Assembly (NCBI GenBank): GCA_016875165.1
Contig: VGSF01000006.1
Coordinates: 1-64,000 of the forward strand
Reading direction: 5' to 3'
DNA length: 64,000 nt
Source: Deltaproteobacteria bacterium
Lineage (GTDB): Bacteria; Desulfobacterota; SM23-61
The stretch's first letter is position 1, and the number at the start of each line of letters is the position of its first letter. The notes beneath the pieces are model-generated. The model was not told the DNA's origin. It saw only the letters and a program-made list of their open reading frames with translations, and did not search any database. The position numbers and the translations under genes are program-made. Below, one piece after another: positions 56,962-64,000 of the stretch.

Positions 56962-57533
56962 CCCAAAAAATGCGGGAGCATGTCATTTTTTAAAATGAAA
57001 GTGCCTCCGACTATAGTAAAATAAGGTGATTTAAGACTTATAAACACTATAGAGGAGGCACTTAAAAGGTGAAGAAAAATATATCTCAGAAAGATCAGAT
57101 TGACAATCAGAAAGTAGAGACCGTTACCGAAGAATTTACAGGGAAAAATCTGACCCGCTTTGGGGGAGCGGGACTGATCCGGAGATTTTTTAAGCGCCAA
57201 CATATCCAAGAGAAGATTGAGCAAGGAGTTCAGATCGAAGGGCGCAGGGAGTGTAAATACGGCGTTGGTTCGATGTTGGTGAGTCTCTTGTACGGGATGT
57301 TTTTGGGTTATCCCCGGCCGAGTCAAATGAAGGCTGGAGGGTTTAGAGAGGGCGTGGGGAGAGGTGTTTTTAGGGTCTGTTTGCATAAAATATTTTCCGC
57401 CCTTTTTATCTACTTTTTGACCACCAATTCCTATTTTCCCCAGCATTCTATAAGAAATTTCCATAAGAAGGGTTTTGGCCATCTGCTTAAATCGTAACTT
57501 TTTGTCTTTTAACCCATTCACGCATTATTTGGG
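56962..57533. mobile_element. Remnant of an IS1380-like insertion sequence
   Basis: Ends CCCAAAAAATGCGGGAGCAT (left) and CGCATTATTTGGG (right, ending at 57533) are imperfect inverted repeats. Inside lie a long hairpin (AAGTGCCTCC...GGAGGCACTT, about 57000-57064) and a broken transposase frame at 57069-57497. This has LTRFGGAGLIRRFFKRQHIQ and GVGSMLVSLLYGMFLGYPRP as in the N-terminal part of IS1380-type transposases. It then fuses to a short C-terminal piece (FIYFLTTNSYF). More than two thirds of the transposase, including the DDE residues, is gone, so it is inactive. Confidence 0.7.
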
Positions 57534-59401
57534 TTTATTTCTAGGCGATAGCGGACCGGATAACGGCCCAAAATCTCGCTCACGCCAGCCTCAATCTGCT
57601 CCCGATGAACCTGAGGTTGGGGGCGAATGGTGAGAGTGGCCATGGTGCCATGGAGCCGGTCTTCGCCCACCTGCACTTCAACGGACTGGGCCATCGTTTT
57701 TAGGGCCTGGAGTTCTGCCTCATATACGCGGCGAATGGCGTCCCAGCGCAGAGCTGGTTTGAAAATTTTGCCCACTGGGGTTAAGGGCATATCTTTGATG
57801 AGATAAACATCTTTGGGAATGGCGGCTCGCTCTCCGATGTGGTTTTTTAAATAGTCGAGGATTTGTTCTGGGGTGAGGCTGGCATTTTCATGGAGTTGCA
57901 CATAGACCACGGGGACCTCTCCGGCGTGGGGATCCGGTCGGCTTACAGCGGCGGCCACCTGAATACCGCCCAGGCGATATAAGGGATCTTCGATGGCCAA
58001 GGGATCGATGTTATGTCCTCCCCGAATGATCAGATCTTTTTTGCGCCCGGTAAGCCAGAAATACCCTTCGGCATCCTGCCTTCCCAAATCGCCCGTATTA
58101 AACCACCCGGCTTTGGGCCAGACGCCCCGGTTGTGGACCTCTTCGAAATAACCACTGAAAACATTGGGTCCTTTGATGCAGACAGAGCCAATCTCATCCG
58201 TTTCCGCTTCCCGGACGAATTGGTCCTTATCATCCAGGATAAAAATCTTCATTTTCTGGTAAGGCAGGTGCAGACCGATCGATCCTACTTTCCGCTCCCC
58301 ATGATAGGGATTGACGGAGGAGGCGCAGGTCCCTTCGGTTAGCCCATATCCTTCCAAGATCTTCATGCCCGAATGGGCTTCAAATCTTTGGAAGAGTTCC
58401 ACCGAGAGTGGGGCGGCCCCACAGATGGCGTAACGGAGGGAAGAAATGTCTGCATCCCCTTTGGGGATATCCAACAGTACGGACAGTACCGTAGGGACGG
58501 CGGAAAAGGTCACTGCCCGGTAGTGCTCCACGATTTTATAAAAATTCTGCATGATGGTGGGATCTCGATACCCCCGGGGCGAGAGGATCACCACATGGGC
58601 GCCCAAGGAAAAGGGCATGGATCCGGTCACGATTGTCCCGTTGACGTGAAAGAGGGGAAGGCCGCAAAGGATAGTTTCCCCGGGGTGGAAGTCTCCGACC
58701 AATTGGGCCATGAAGGTCATGGCCGCCTCGTTGAAGTGGGTATGGGGGGCGATTTTTGGGATGCCTGTGGTGCCACCGGTGTGATACATGGAAGCTGTAT
58801 CCAGAGGGTCAATCTGGCGGTTAGAATCAAGCTTTTGGCCGTTGTACCGCGCCACCAACTCATCATATCCATAGATCCCTTCTTTTTCATCGGAAGGTCC
58901 CATAACTCGAATGATACCCTTAAGGTTGGGCAGGTCCTTGCGAATGCTCATCACTTTCGGCCATATATCGGCGCCGGGAAACTCGGCCAAGGCAACCAGA
59001 ACTTTGGTCCCGGCAGCCTGGCAGATCTCCCGGATGGTTGATGGTTCTAAAAGGGGGTTGATGGGATTAACGATTCCGGCGGCCTCTCCTCCCCACAGAA
59101 CATAATGGGTATGCGGAAGGTTTGGGAGAAGATAGGATACGACATCCCGGGGGCCGATCCCCATATCATAGAAGAGATTGGCTGTCCGGTTTATTTGGGC
59201 CCAAAAGTCCCGGTAGCTTATATGGGTGGGTTTAGAATAGTTTTCCCCAGACAGAATGAAGCTAATGGCCGGGGCGTCTGGATTGATAGAGGCCCCTTCT
59301 TGGAGGAGATGGTAAGTATGGAAAGCGGTAAGTCTTTTTTCTAATGGCACTTTTTCGAATTCGGCAATATCGGCCAGGTTGGCTATCTGAAATGTACTCA
59401 T
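57518..59401 (-). CDS. Acyl-CoA synthetase (AMP-forming)
   Basis: A 627-residue adenylate-forming enzyme. Motifs: MYHTGGTTGIPKIAPHTH near residue 210, GYGLTEGTCASSVNPYHGER near 345, TGDLGRQDAEGYFWLTGRKK near 440, and the Lys in LTPVGKIFKPALRWD near 560. It has about 60 extra C-terminal residues (EVQVGEDRLHGTMATLTIRP...), seen in a subgroup of fatty-acid-type ligases. GGGAGG precedes the ATG at 59401. The last few codons and the TGA lie inside the right end of the neighbouring IS remnant, so the gene's original 3' end was replaced. Substrate unknown. Confidence 0.88.
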   Translation of the reverse strand: MSTFQIANLADIAEFEKVPLEKRLTAFHTYHLLQEGASINPDAPAISFILSGENYSKPTHISYRDFWAQINRTANLFYDMGIGPRDVVSYLLPNLPHTHYVLWGGEAAGIVNPINPLLEPSTIREICQAAGTKVLVALAEFPGADIWPKVMSIRKDLPNLKGIIRVMGPSDEKEGIYGYDELVARYNGQKLDSNRQIDPLDTASMYHTGGTTGIPKIAPHTHFNEAAMTFMAQLVGDFHPGETILCGLPLFHVNGTIVTGSMPFSLGAHVVILSPRGYRDPTIMQNFYKIVEHYRAVTFSAVPTVLSVLLDIPKGDADISSLRYAICGAAPLSVELFQRFEAHSGMKILEGYGLTEGTCASSVNPYHGERKVGSIGLHLPYQKMKIFILDDKDQFVREAETDEIGSVCIKGPNVFSGYFEEVHNRGVWPKAGWFNTGDLGRQDAEGYFWLTGRKKDLIIRGGHNIDPLAIEDPLYRLGGIQVAAAVSRPDPHAGEVPVVYVQLHENASLTPEQILDYLKNHIGERAAIPKDVYLIKDMPLTPVGKIFKPALRWDAIRRVYEAELQALKTMAQSVEVQVGEDRLHGTMATLTIRPQPQVHREQIEAGVSEILGRYPVRYRLEINPNNA

Positions 59402-59526
59402 GCCCTTTCCTCCCTTTCTGGTATTTAGTTATCGCGGAAATGAACCGATCGCTGGCCGCCGTCTCTAAGACGGGTTTCGTGGAATTTTGGGGACGTTGTT
59501 TACTAACTTAAGTAAGTTTCTGATCT

Positions 59527-59757
59527 TCAATGCAAGATCAAAGAGATGGCAATACTTAAGCTTGTCAACAACGTCCCGTAATTCCCCGTAATTCCACAGG
59601 CCAAACAAGGGGTCTTGGTTTCTTTAAGAAGTTTTCCAAGTCGTTCTAAGAAATGGTTCCGGTCAGTGTCGTCGCGAAAGATTTTGGCTCGTTCGATCCC
59701 CCGAACGATGATGTGATGCAAAGCTCCTGGGACGTCAATCCGTGATCCCCTCGGCAT
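59527..59757 (-). pseudogene. N-terminal fragment of a RAYT/IS200-like transposase
   Basis: 76 residues beginning MPRGSRIDVPGALHHIIVRG, then IERAKIFRDDTDRNHFLERL, the standard start of REP-associated tyrosine transposases (Y1/HUH family). After TKTPCLACGI the reading leaves the family and stops. The HUH motif and the catalytic tyrosine are missing, so it is not functional. Confidence 0.75.
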
Positions 59758-60279
59758 GCTGAGTACATAGCATAAGTCATGCTCCCTGTAAACTTAAATA
59801 TGCAAATATAAAGGGCGTCCCCCGTTTTTTAATCATGGAGGGAAGCCCCGCCCTCAGCCATGAAAGAAGTCCTGCCTTGTGCTCCCGAGAGATTCCCCCT
59901 CCCGTTCGGGCCGTGTCTTGACTATCATTCTGAAATCATGAACGAACATCAAAAGTGAAGGGGGGCAAGGCGGATTACGGGCTTGACATCGGTAGTTGTT
60001 ATGAGATAAAGTGCCCGTAAAAATTAGTATGATAGTGTGCGAAAATCTTGTTTTGGAAGGCTGGCCTAAAGGTTTTGGCCAAGTAAATCCTCATTTCCCA
60101 TGAGGGAAAAAGATGACGGTTTCATATTGGTGCATAAAGGGGTGTCCAGCAGAAGAAGAGAGAACGTCTCCGGGTGTAAATCGGTTCGAAATTGAAGGAG
60201 AGGGAGGTGATGCCAACCAGAGGAAAAGTGTAATAAGAGAAATTACAAGGCCTCGAAGAGAGGGAAGGAGGAGGTAAAG
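59758..60279. other. Intergenic region upstream of the TAXI-TRAP genes
   Basis: About 520 bases without a gene. A possible promoter TTGACA (59983-59988), 16-base spacer, GATAAA (60005-60010) points to the transporter. AGGGAAGGAGGAGG before 60280 is a strong ribosome-binding site. Confidence 0.45.
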
Positions 60280-61335
60280 ATGAGTACGAAATATCGAGGA
60301 TTCATTGTGGCTCTGGCGCTTTTCGGGGTTTGGGCGTTTGGCGATGCCGCCTTCGCTCAACCGACGAAAAAGGCTCCGGAGATTAAGAAACCGACGAAGG
60401 TGGAGAAAGTTGGGAGCGTTCCCAAAACCTTTATCATGGCTGCCTCGGGCCCTATTGGGGGGACTTTCCTCCCTTACGTCGGCGGGCTTGCGGTATACGC
60501 CACAGAAGCGATTGAAGGGCTGACCGTTTCCATTGAAGCCACGGGCGGCTCCACAGAGAATGTCCATCTGATCGGCCGGAAAGAATCCCACATCGGCATT
60601 GCTCATGGCTCAACGATCTTTAATGCTTCCAAAGGCCTCGATGAGTATAAAGGCACGGTCTACAAGGACCTGCGGGGTCTCTTTCGGACTTACGGCAATG
60701 TGGCGCACATTGTGACCCTGAAGAAAACCGGAATTAAAACCGTCGCCGACCTGAAGGGCAAGAGAATCAGTATGGGAACCGCGGGGTCAGGCTCGGCCAT
60801 CTCGGGAGAAAAATTTCTGCGGCACCTGAAGCTGTGGGATCAGGTGAAGGCTATCCACCTGCCGGCCATGGAAGCATCGGAAGCCCTGAAGGACGGCCGC
60901 ATCGATGCCTATAACTGGCACACCGGGATTCCGTCGGCGGCCATCGTCGATACGGCGGCAACCCATTCCAAGGAGATGGTCCTCCTCGACCTTCATACAA
61001 TGGCTGAACAGTCGGGTTTCTACAAGGCCCTTCCCTATTATTCCTTCAGGGAAATTCCCGCCAAGACCTATATGGGCCAGGAGCAGCCGGTGCCCACATG
61101 GGACACAGGTTGCTTCATCATTGCCCACAAGGATCTCGATCCCCAGATCGCCTATTTGATCCTTAAAGCCTACTTCAGCGAACCGGGGATGAAGTATGCC
61201 GTCGCCGTCCATGCCTCAGCCAAAGAGACAACCATCCAGGATGCTCTGATGGGCTTTACCATCCCCCTGCATCCTGGCGCAGTGCGCTTCTGGGAGGAGA
61301 AGGGGCTCAAGGTCCCCCCAGAATTGCGGCCTTGA
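60280..61335 (+). CDS. TAXI-family TRAP transporter substrate-binding protein
   Basis: A 351-residue exported protein. The signal peptide RGFIVALALFGVWAFGDAAF is cut after AFA near residue 25. The mature part shows MAASGPIGGTFLPYVGGLAV, VSIEATGGSTENVHLIGRKE, KRISMGTAGSGSAISGEKFL and WHTGIPSAAIVDTAATHSKE, the TAXI pattern. It captures a carboxylate (glutamate-like or other; unknown) in the periplasm for the TRAP permease encoded 112 bases downstream. Confidence 0.92.
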   Translation: MSTKYRGFIVALALFGVWAFGDAAFAQPTKKAPEIKKPTKVEKVGSVPKTFIMAASGPIGGTFLPYVGGLAVYATEAIEGLTVSIEATGGSTENVHLIGRKESHIGIAHGSTIFNASKGLDEYKGTVYKDLRGLFRTYGNVAHIVTLKKTGIKTVADLKGKRISMGTAGSGSAISGEKFLRHLKLWDQVKAIHLPAMEASEALKDGRIDAYNWHTGIPSAAIVDTAATHSKEMVLLDLHTMAEQSGFYKALPYYSFREIPAKTYMGQEQPVPTWDTGCFIIAHKDLDPQIAYLILKAYFSEPGMKYAVAVHASAKETTIQDALMGFTIPLHPGAVRFWEEKGLKVPPELRP

Positions 61336-61447
61336 TGCCAGAGAGGGGAGCAGACAGGGGCCCTGGGAGATGGAATAATCGCCTCCCAGCGCCCCATTTT
61401 TAGTTTCTTTGTTCAGGATGCATCTCATAAGATCGGAGAAGATTTTC

Positions 61448-63343
61448 ATGATCGGGTTGGAGAAAGTCAAGGATTTCATCGTCGAAAAGCTGATGATAAC
61501 CCAGAAGCGTCAGCTCCGTTCCCCTTATGATCAGGTGGCGCATTTCCTCGGGGCAGCCCTTAGCGCTCTATTTATCTATTGGTTGGGATTCGGCCGGGCC
61601 GACCCACAGCACTTCCGGGGCATTTTCTTCGGGGTCACCATGATCCTGGGTTTTATTATATTCCCGGCGAGAAAGGATTCGCCGAAAGATCGACCTTCCT
61701 CCTTCGACTATCTTCTCATCGTTCTCTGCCTGATTACGGTCACCTATTTCATCACTGAATTTCCGGCGATGGCCTACCGGATGGGCGCTTTCACCCAGAC
61801 CGATCTGATCATGGGGCTGATAGCGGTTGGGTTATCGCTGGAGTATACCCGCCGAGTTATGGGGCCGGTCCTGCCCGCGCTGGGCATCCTGGCGCTTATA
61901 TACAGCCTGGAACCTTTTGCACCCCACTTCCCGGGGCTCCTGGCCCACCGGGGATTCAGCCTCCTTAGGGTCATGGGGTTCCTCTGGGCAACCCTGGATG
62001 GAATTATGGGGATCGTGCTCAATGTCTACGCTCGATACGTCTTCCCCTTTGTTATCCTGGGCAAATTCCTTGAATTTTCCGGAGTGGGCAAATACTTGAT
62101 CGACCTGCCCTACTCCCTGGCCGGTCGCTACACCGGCGGGCCAGCCAAAGTGGCGGTGGTGGCCAGCGCCCTCTTTGGCTCGATTTCGGGAAGCGCGGTG
62201 GCCAATACCATGGCCACAGGCACTTTCACCATCCCTCTCATGATAAAAACGGGTTACAGGCCCCATGTGGCCGGGGCCATCGAGCCCGCGGCTTCCACCG
62301 GCGGGCAGTTTCTGCCGCCGGTAATGGGAGCGGGTGCTTTCCTTATGGTGGAGTTCCTGGGGATTCCTTACCTGTCGATCATCCTGGTCGCCTTTCTCCC
62401 GGCCATGATCTATTTTATCAGCGTTTTCGCCATGGTCCATTTTGAGGCTGTTAAGCAGGGCCTGAAAGGATTGCCGAAGGAGGAGTTAGAGGATCCCCTC
62501 CAATTATTGAAGAGAGGTTTTTATTATTTTATCCCTTTGGTCCTTCTTATTTATCTCCTCATTCAGGGTTATTCTCCAAACTACTCGGCGGTCTGGTCGA
62601 TTATCTGCTGCTTGCCCATAAGCTGGATCAGGCGCGAGACTCGTCTCACACCCGGAAAAATTTATGAGGCCCTGGGCAAGAGCACCCTGGACATGGTGAG
62701 CGTCAACTCTCTGGCCGGAACGGTGAATATTATCATTGCCATCGTCACCTTAAGCGGCCTGATGATTCGTTTCCCGCACATTATCCTCTCCTTTTCCGGG
62801 GATAGTCTGATTGGGGTTTTGGGGCTGGCAGCGGCTGCGGCTTTTGTTCTCGGGATGGGGGTTCCCACCACGGCCTCGTATATCATGATGGCCATCCTGG
62901 TGGTGCCGGCCCTGGATCGGCTCGGCGTCCCTCTGCTGATCGCTCATTTTGTGGTCTTCTGGCTGACCCAGCTTGCCGGTTTGACGCCGCCGGTTTGCGT
63001 TGTGGCCTATGCCGGTGCGGCGATCGCCAAAGCAGATCCCTTTCGTACAGGCATAACCTCATTAAAATTCGCTGTCTTTCTCCCCATCATGCCCTTGCTG
63101 TTTGTCTACAGACCATCGATCCTTTTAGAAGGCAGTCCCTTGGAAATCATCTGGACGGTTTTTATATCCATCGTGAGTGCCGTTGCCTTGGGGTTTGGTT
63201 TATTCGGCCGTGTCAGCAACATATGGCTGAGGATGGTCTTGTTTCTGGGCGCGGGGATTATGCTTTGGCCCGGTTTATTAAAAGATTTAGTTGGGCTGGC
63301 GCTCATTGGCTCGATATGGATATATATGAAGAGAATATCATAA
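61448..63343 (+). CDS. TRAP transporter permease, fused small and large subunits
   Basis: A 631-residue membrane protein with about 16-18 hydrophobic helices. The first part (to about residue 170) corresponds to the four-helix DctQ-type subunit, and the rest to the DctM type. Marker segments are AKVAVVASALFGSISGSAVA, EPAASTGGQFLPPVMGAGAF near 280 and LGMGVPTTASYIMMAILVVP near 470. The fusion is usual for TAXI systems. It uses the sodium or proton gradient, not ATP. I chose the ATG at 61448 with GGAGAAG upstream; an in-frame ATG at 61409 would add 13 residues. Confidence 0.9.
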   Translation: MIGLEKVKDFIVEKLMITQKRQLRSPYDQVAHFLGAALSALFIYWLGFGRADPQHFRGIFFGVTMILGFIIFPARKDSPKDRPSSFDYLLIVLCLITVTYFITEFPAMAYRMGAFTQTDLIMGLIAVGLSLEYTRRVMGPVLPALGILALIYSLEPFAPHFPGLLAHRGFSLLRVMGFLWATLDGIMGIVLNVYARYVFPFVILGKFLEFSGVGKYLIDLPYSLAGRYTGGPAKVAVVASALFGSISGSAVANTMATGTFTIPLMIKTGYRPHVAGAIEPAASTGGQFLPPVMGAGAFLMVEFLGIPYLSIILVAFLPAMIYFISVFAMVHFEAVKQGLKGLPKEELEDPLQLLKRGFYYFIPLVLLIYLLIQGYSPNYSAVWSIICCLPISWIRRETRLTPGKIYEALGKSTLDMVSVNSLAGTVNIIIAIVTLSGLMIRFPHIILSFSGDSLIGVLGLAAAAAFVLGMGVPTTASYIMMAILVVPALDRLGVPLLIAHFVVFWLTQLAGLTPPVCVVAYAGAAIAKADPFRTGITSLKFAVFLPIMPLLFVYRPSILLEGSPLEIIWTVFISIVSAVALGFGLFGRVSNIWLRMVLFLGAGIMLWPGLLKDLVGLALIGSIWIYMKRIS

Positions 63344-63509
63344 GGCCGGGGTAAGGGAACCCTTGGCACATCACGCTCTACTCTTGAACCGCCGCATGGA
63401 ATTCTTTCCGTCGGCGCCTGGGATGCGCCCCCTCGATGCCTATCTTCCCGAGGAGCAAGGCTCTTTTTTTAGCAAAGGGAGAAACCAACCACGCTCTCTG
63501 CTTGTTGCT

Positions 63510-63573
63510 GGGGTAGAGTAGAGAGTTGGCTTATTGGCGCCGTCGCTCTATTTCCAGCTTTTTACTCTACCCC
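63510..63573. terminator. Hairpin between the TRAP permease and the dehydrogenase gene
   Basis: GGGGTAGAGTA (63510-63520) pairs with TACTCTACCCC (63563-63573) across a 42-base loop. It lies between two convergent genes. A terminator role is possible but the loop is long and no T run follows. The rest of the gap shows nothing else. Confidence 0.3.
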
Positions 63574-63612
63574 TGCCACTTAGACATCACAACCCCAATC
63601 CAGATTAGGGAA

Positions 63613-64000
63613 TCAACTATTTTTCAATTCCTCCACGATGGCGTCCCCCACCTGGGCGGTGTTATTTTTCCCCCCGAGATCCGGAGTCTTCACCTGGCCC
63701 TTGGCCAGTACAGCTTCTACCGCTTTTTCGATTCGGCGACCTATTTCCAGGGCTTTGGAATCGTCATGCCTATTTCCCAGCCATTCGAACATCATTCCTC
63801 CGGAGAGGATGGCGGCGATGGGATTTACGATCCCTTTTCCGGCAATATCCGGAGCGCTTCCGTGGATGGACTGGAAGAGGCCGTGATTGTCTCCCACTTC
63901 CGCAGAAGGAGCCAGGCCCAAGCTTCCGATCGTCCCGGCCCCTAAGTCTGAAAGGATGTCGCCGAACATGTTTTCAGTCACGATCACATCAAAGCGCCAC
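63613..64000 (-). CDS. Isocitrate/isopropylmalate dehydrogenase family, C-terminal part
   Basis: The gene enters from the right edge. About 129 codons are visible, beginning RFDVIVTENMFGDILSDLGA and followed by GSLGLAPSAEVGDNHGLFQS, IHGSAPDIAGKGIVNPIAAI and LSGGMMFEWLG, then a final helix. This is the beta-decarboxylating dehydrogenase fold, with the metal-binding Asp in FGDILSD. The family includes LeuB, NAD-dependent isocitrate, homoisocitrate and tartrate/malate enzymes; the visible part does not decide between them. It converges with the TRAP permease gene. Confidence 0.88.
   Translation of the reverse strand, partial: WRFDVIVTENMFGDILSDLGAGTIGSLGLAPSAEVGDNHGLFQSIHGSAPDIAGKGIVNPIAAILSGGMMFEWLGNRHDDSKALEIGRRIEKAVEAVLAKGQVKTPDLGGKNNTAQVGDAIVEELKNS

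Overview
The window reads as ordinary chromosome from an anaerobic, Gram-negative deltaproteobacterium (Desulfobacterota, syntroph or sulfate-reducer type). The evidence is the gene mix: TrmFO, a zinc-type HemB, LptF/LptG (so an outer membrane with LPS), a HPr/EI pair with no sugar permease nearby, several acyl-CoA and aryl-CoA ligases, a LutABC set, LIV-type and TAXI-TRAP uptake systems, and a membrane-bound spermidine-synthase-like protein. No phage, CRISPR array, rRNA or tRNA gene was found. The only stable RNA gene is ssrA (tmRNA).

Layout. 1-12.5 kb: a transposase-like gene cut by the left edge, an orphan MNT nucleotidyltransferase, trmFO, a geranylgeranyl-reductase-like flavoprotein, an acyl-CoA dehydrogenase, a VapC/Phd-type toxin-antitoxin pair, coaX-birA, a phenylacetate-CoA-ligase-like gene, a fossil LivF tail and hemB. 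12.8-27 kb: valS overlapping a gene for a four-repeat coiled-coil protein, dgt, lptF-lptG, ahcY, metK, ptsH-ptsI, smpB and ssrA, followed by a decayed IS91-like element. 27.9-36.4 kb: an ArgD-like aminotransferase, then a branched-chain-amino-acid-type ABC transporter (livK, H, M, G, F) with an acyl/aryl-CoA ligase inside the operon, which suggests import and immediate CoA activation of an organic acid. 37-42.5 kb: a membrane spermidine-synthase-like protein followed by two overlapping radical-SAM genes whose products both begin with twin-arginine signals. 42.5-47.5 kb: RNase-H-like nuclease, small conserved genes, threonine aldolase, HAD phosphatase, a DUF4384-type exported protein and the wreck of a WD40/caspase-like gene. 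48-54.5 kb: lutA-lutB-lutC-larA-uxaA/suyA-uxaA/suyB-flavoprotein, a probable hydroxy-acid catabolic operon. 54.5-64 kb: a Type II restriction-modification island, an IS1380-like remnant, an acyl-CoA synthetase, a RAYT fragment, a TAXI-TRAP transporter and the 3' part of an isocitrate/isopropylmalate dehydrogenase.

The most unusual non-coding feature is the density of short non-autonomous repeats in nearly every intergenic gap. At least three families can be told apart by their inverted ends (TCGTAAAAAGTC, CTTGCAAAAGTC and GTAACA-TTTAGC). Within a family the ends are shared while the interiors are exchanged between different modules, and similar interiors recur under different ends. Other repeats are a 7-bp tandem array (unit CCCATTG), 3'-tail repeats rich in GTAAGGCG/GCAAGG just after stop codons, and GC-rich palindromes. 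The best candidates for an undescribed system are the Tat-signal radical-SAM pair beside the catalytic-residue-poor spermidine-synthase homologue, the lut-lar-suyAB-like operon, and the modular mini-element population.
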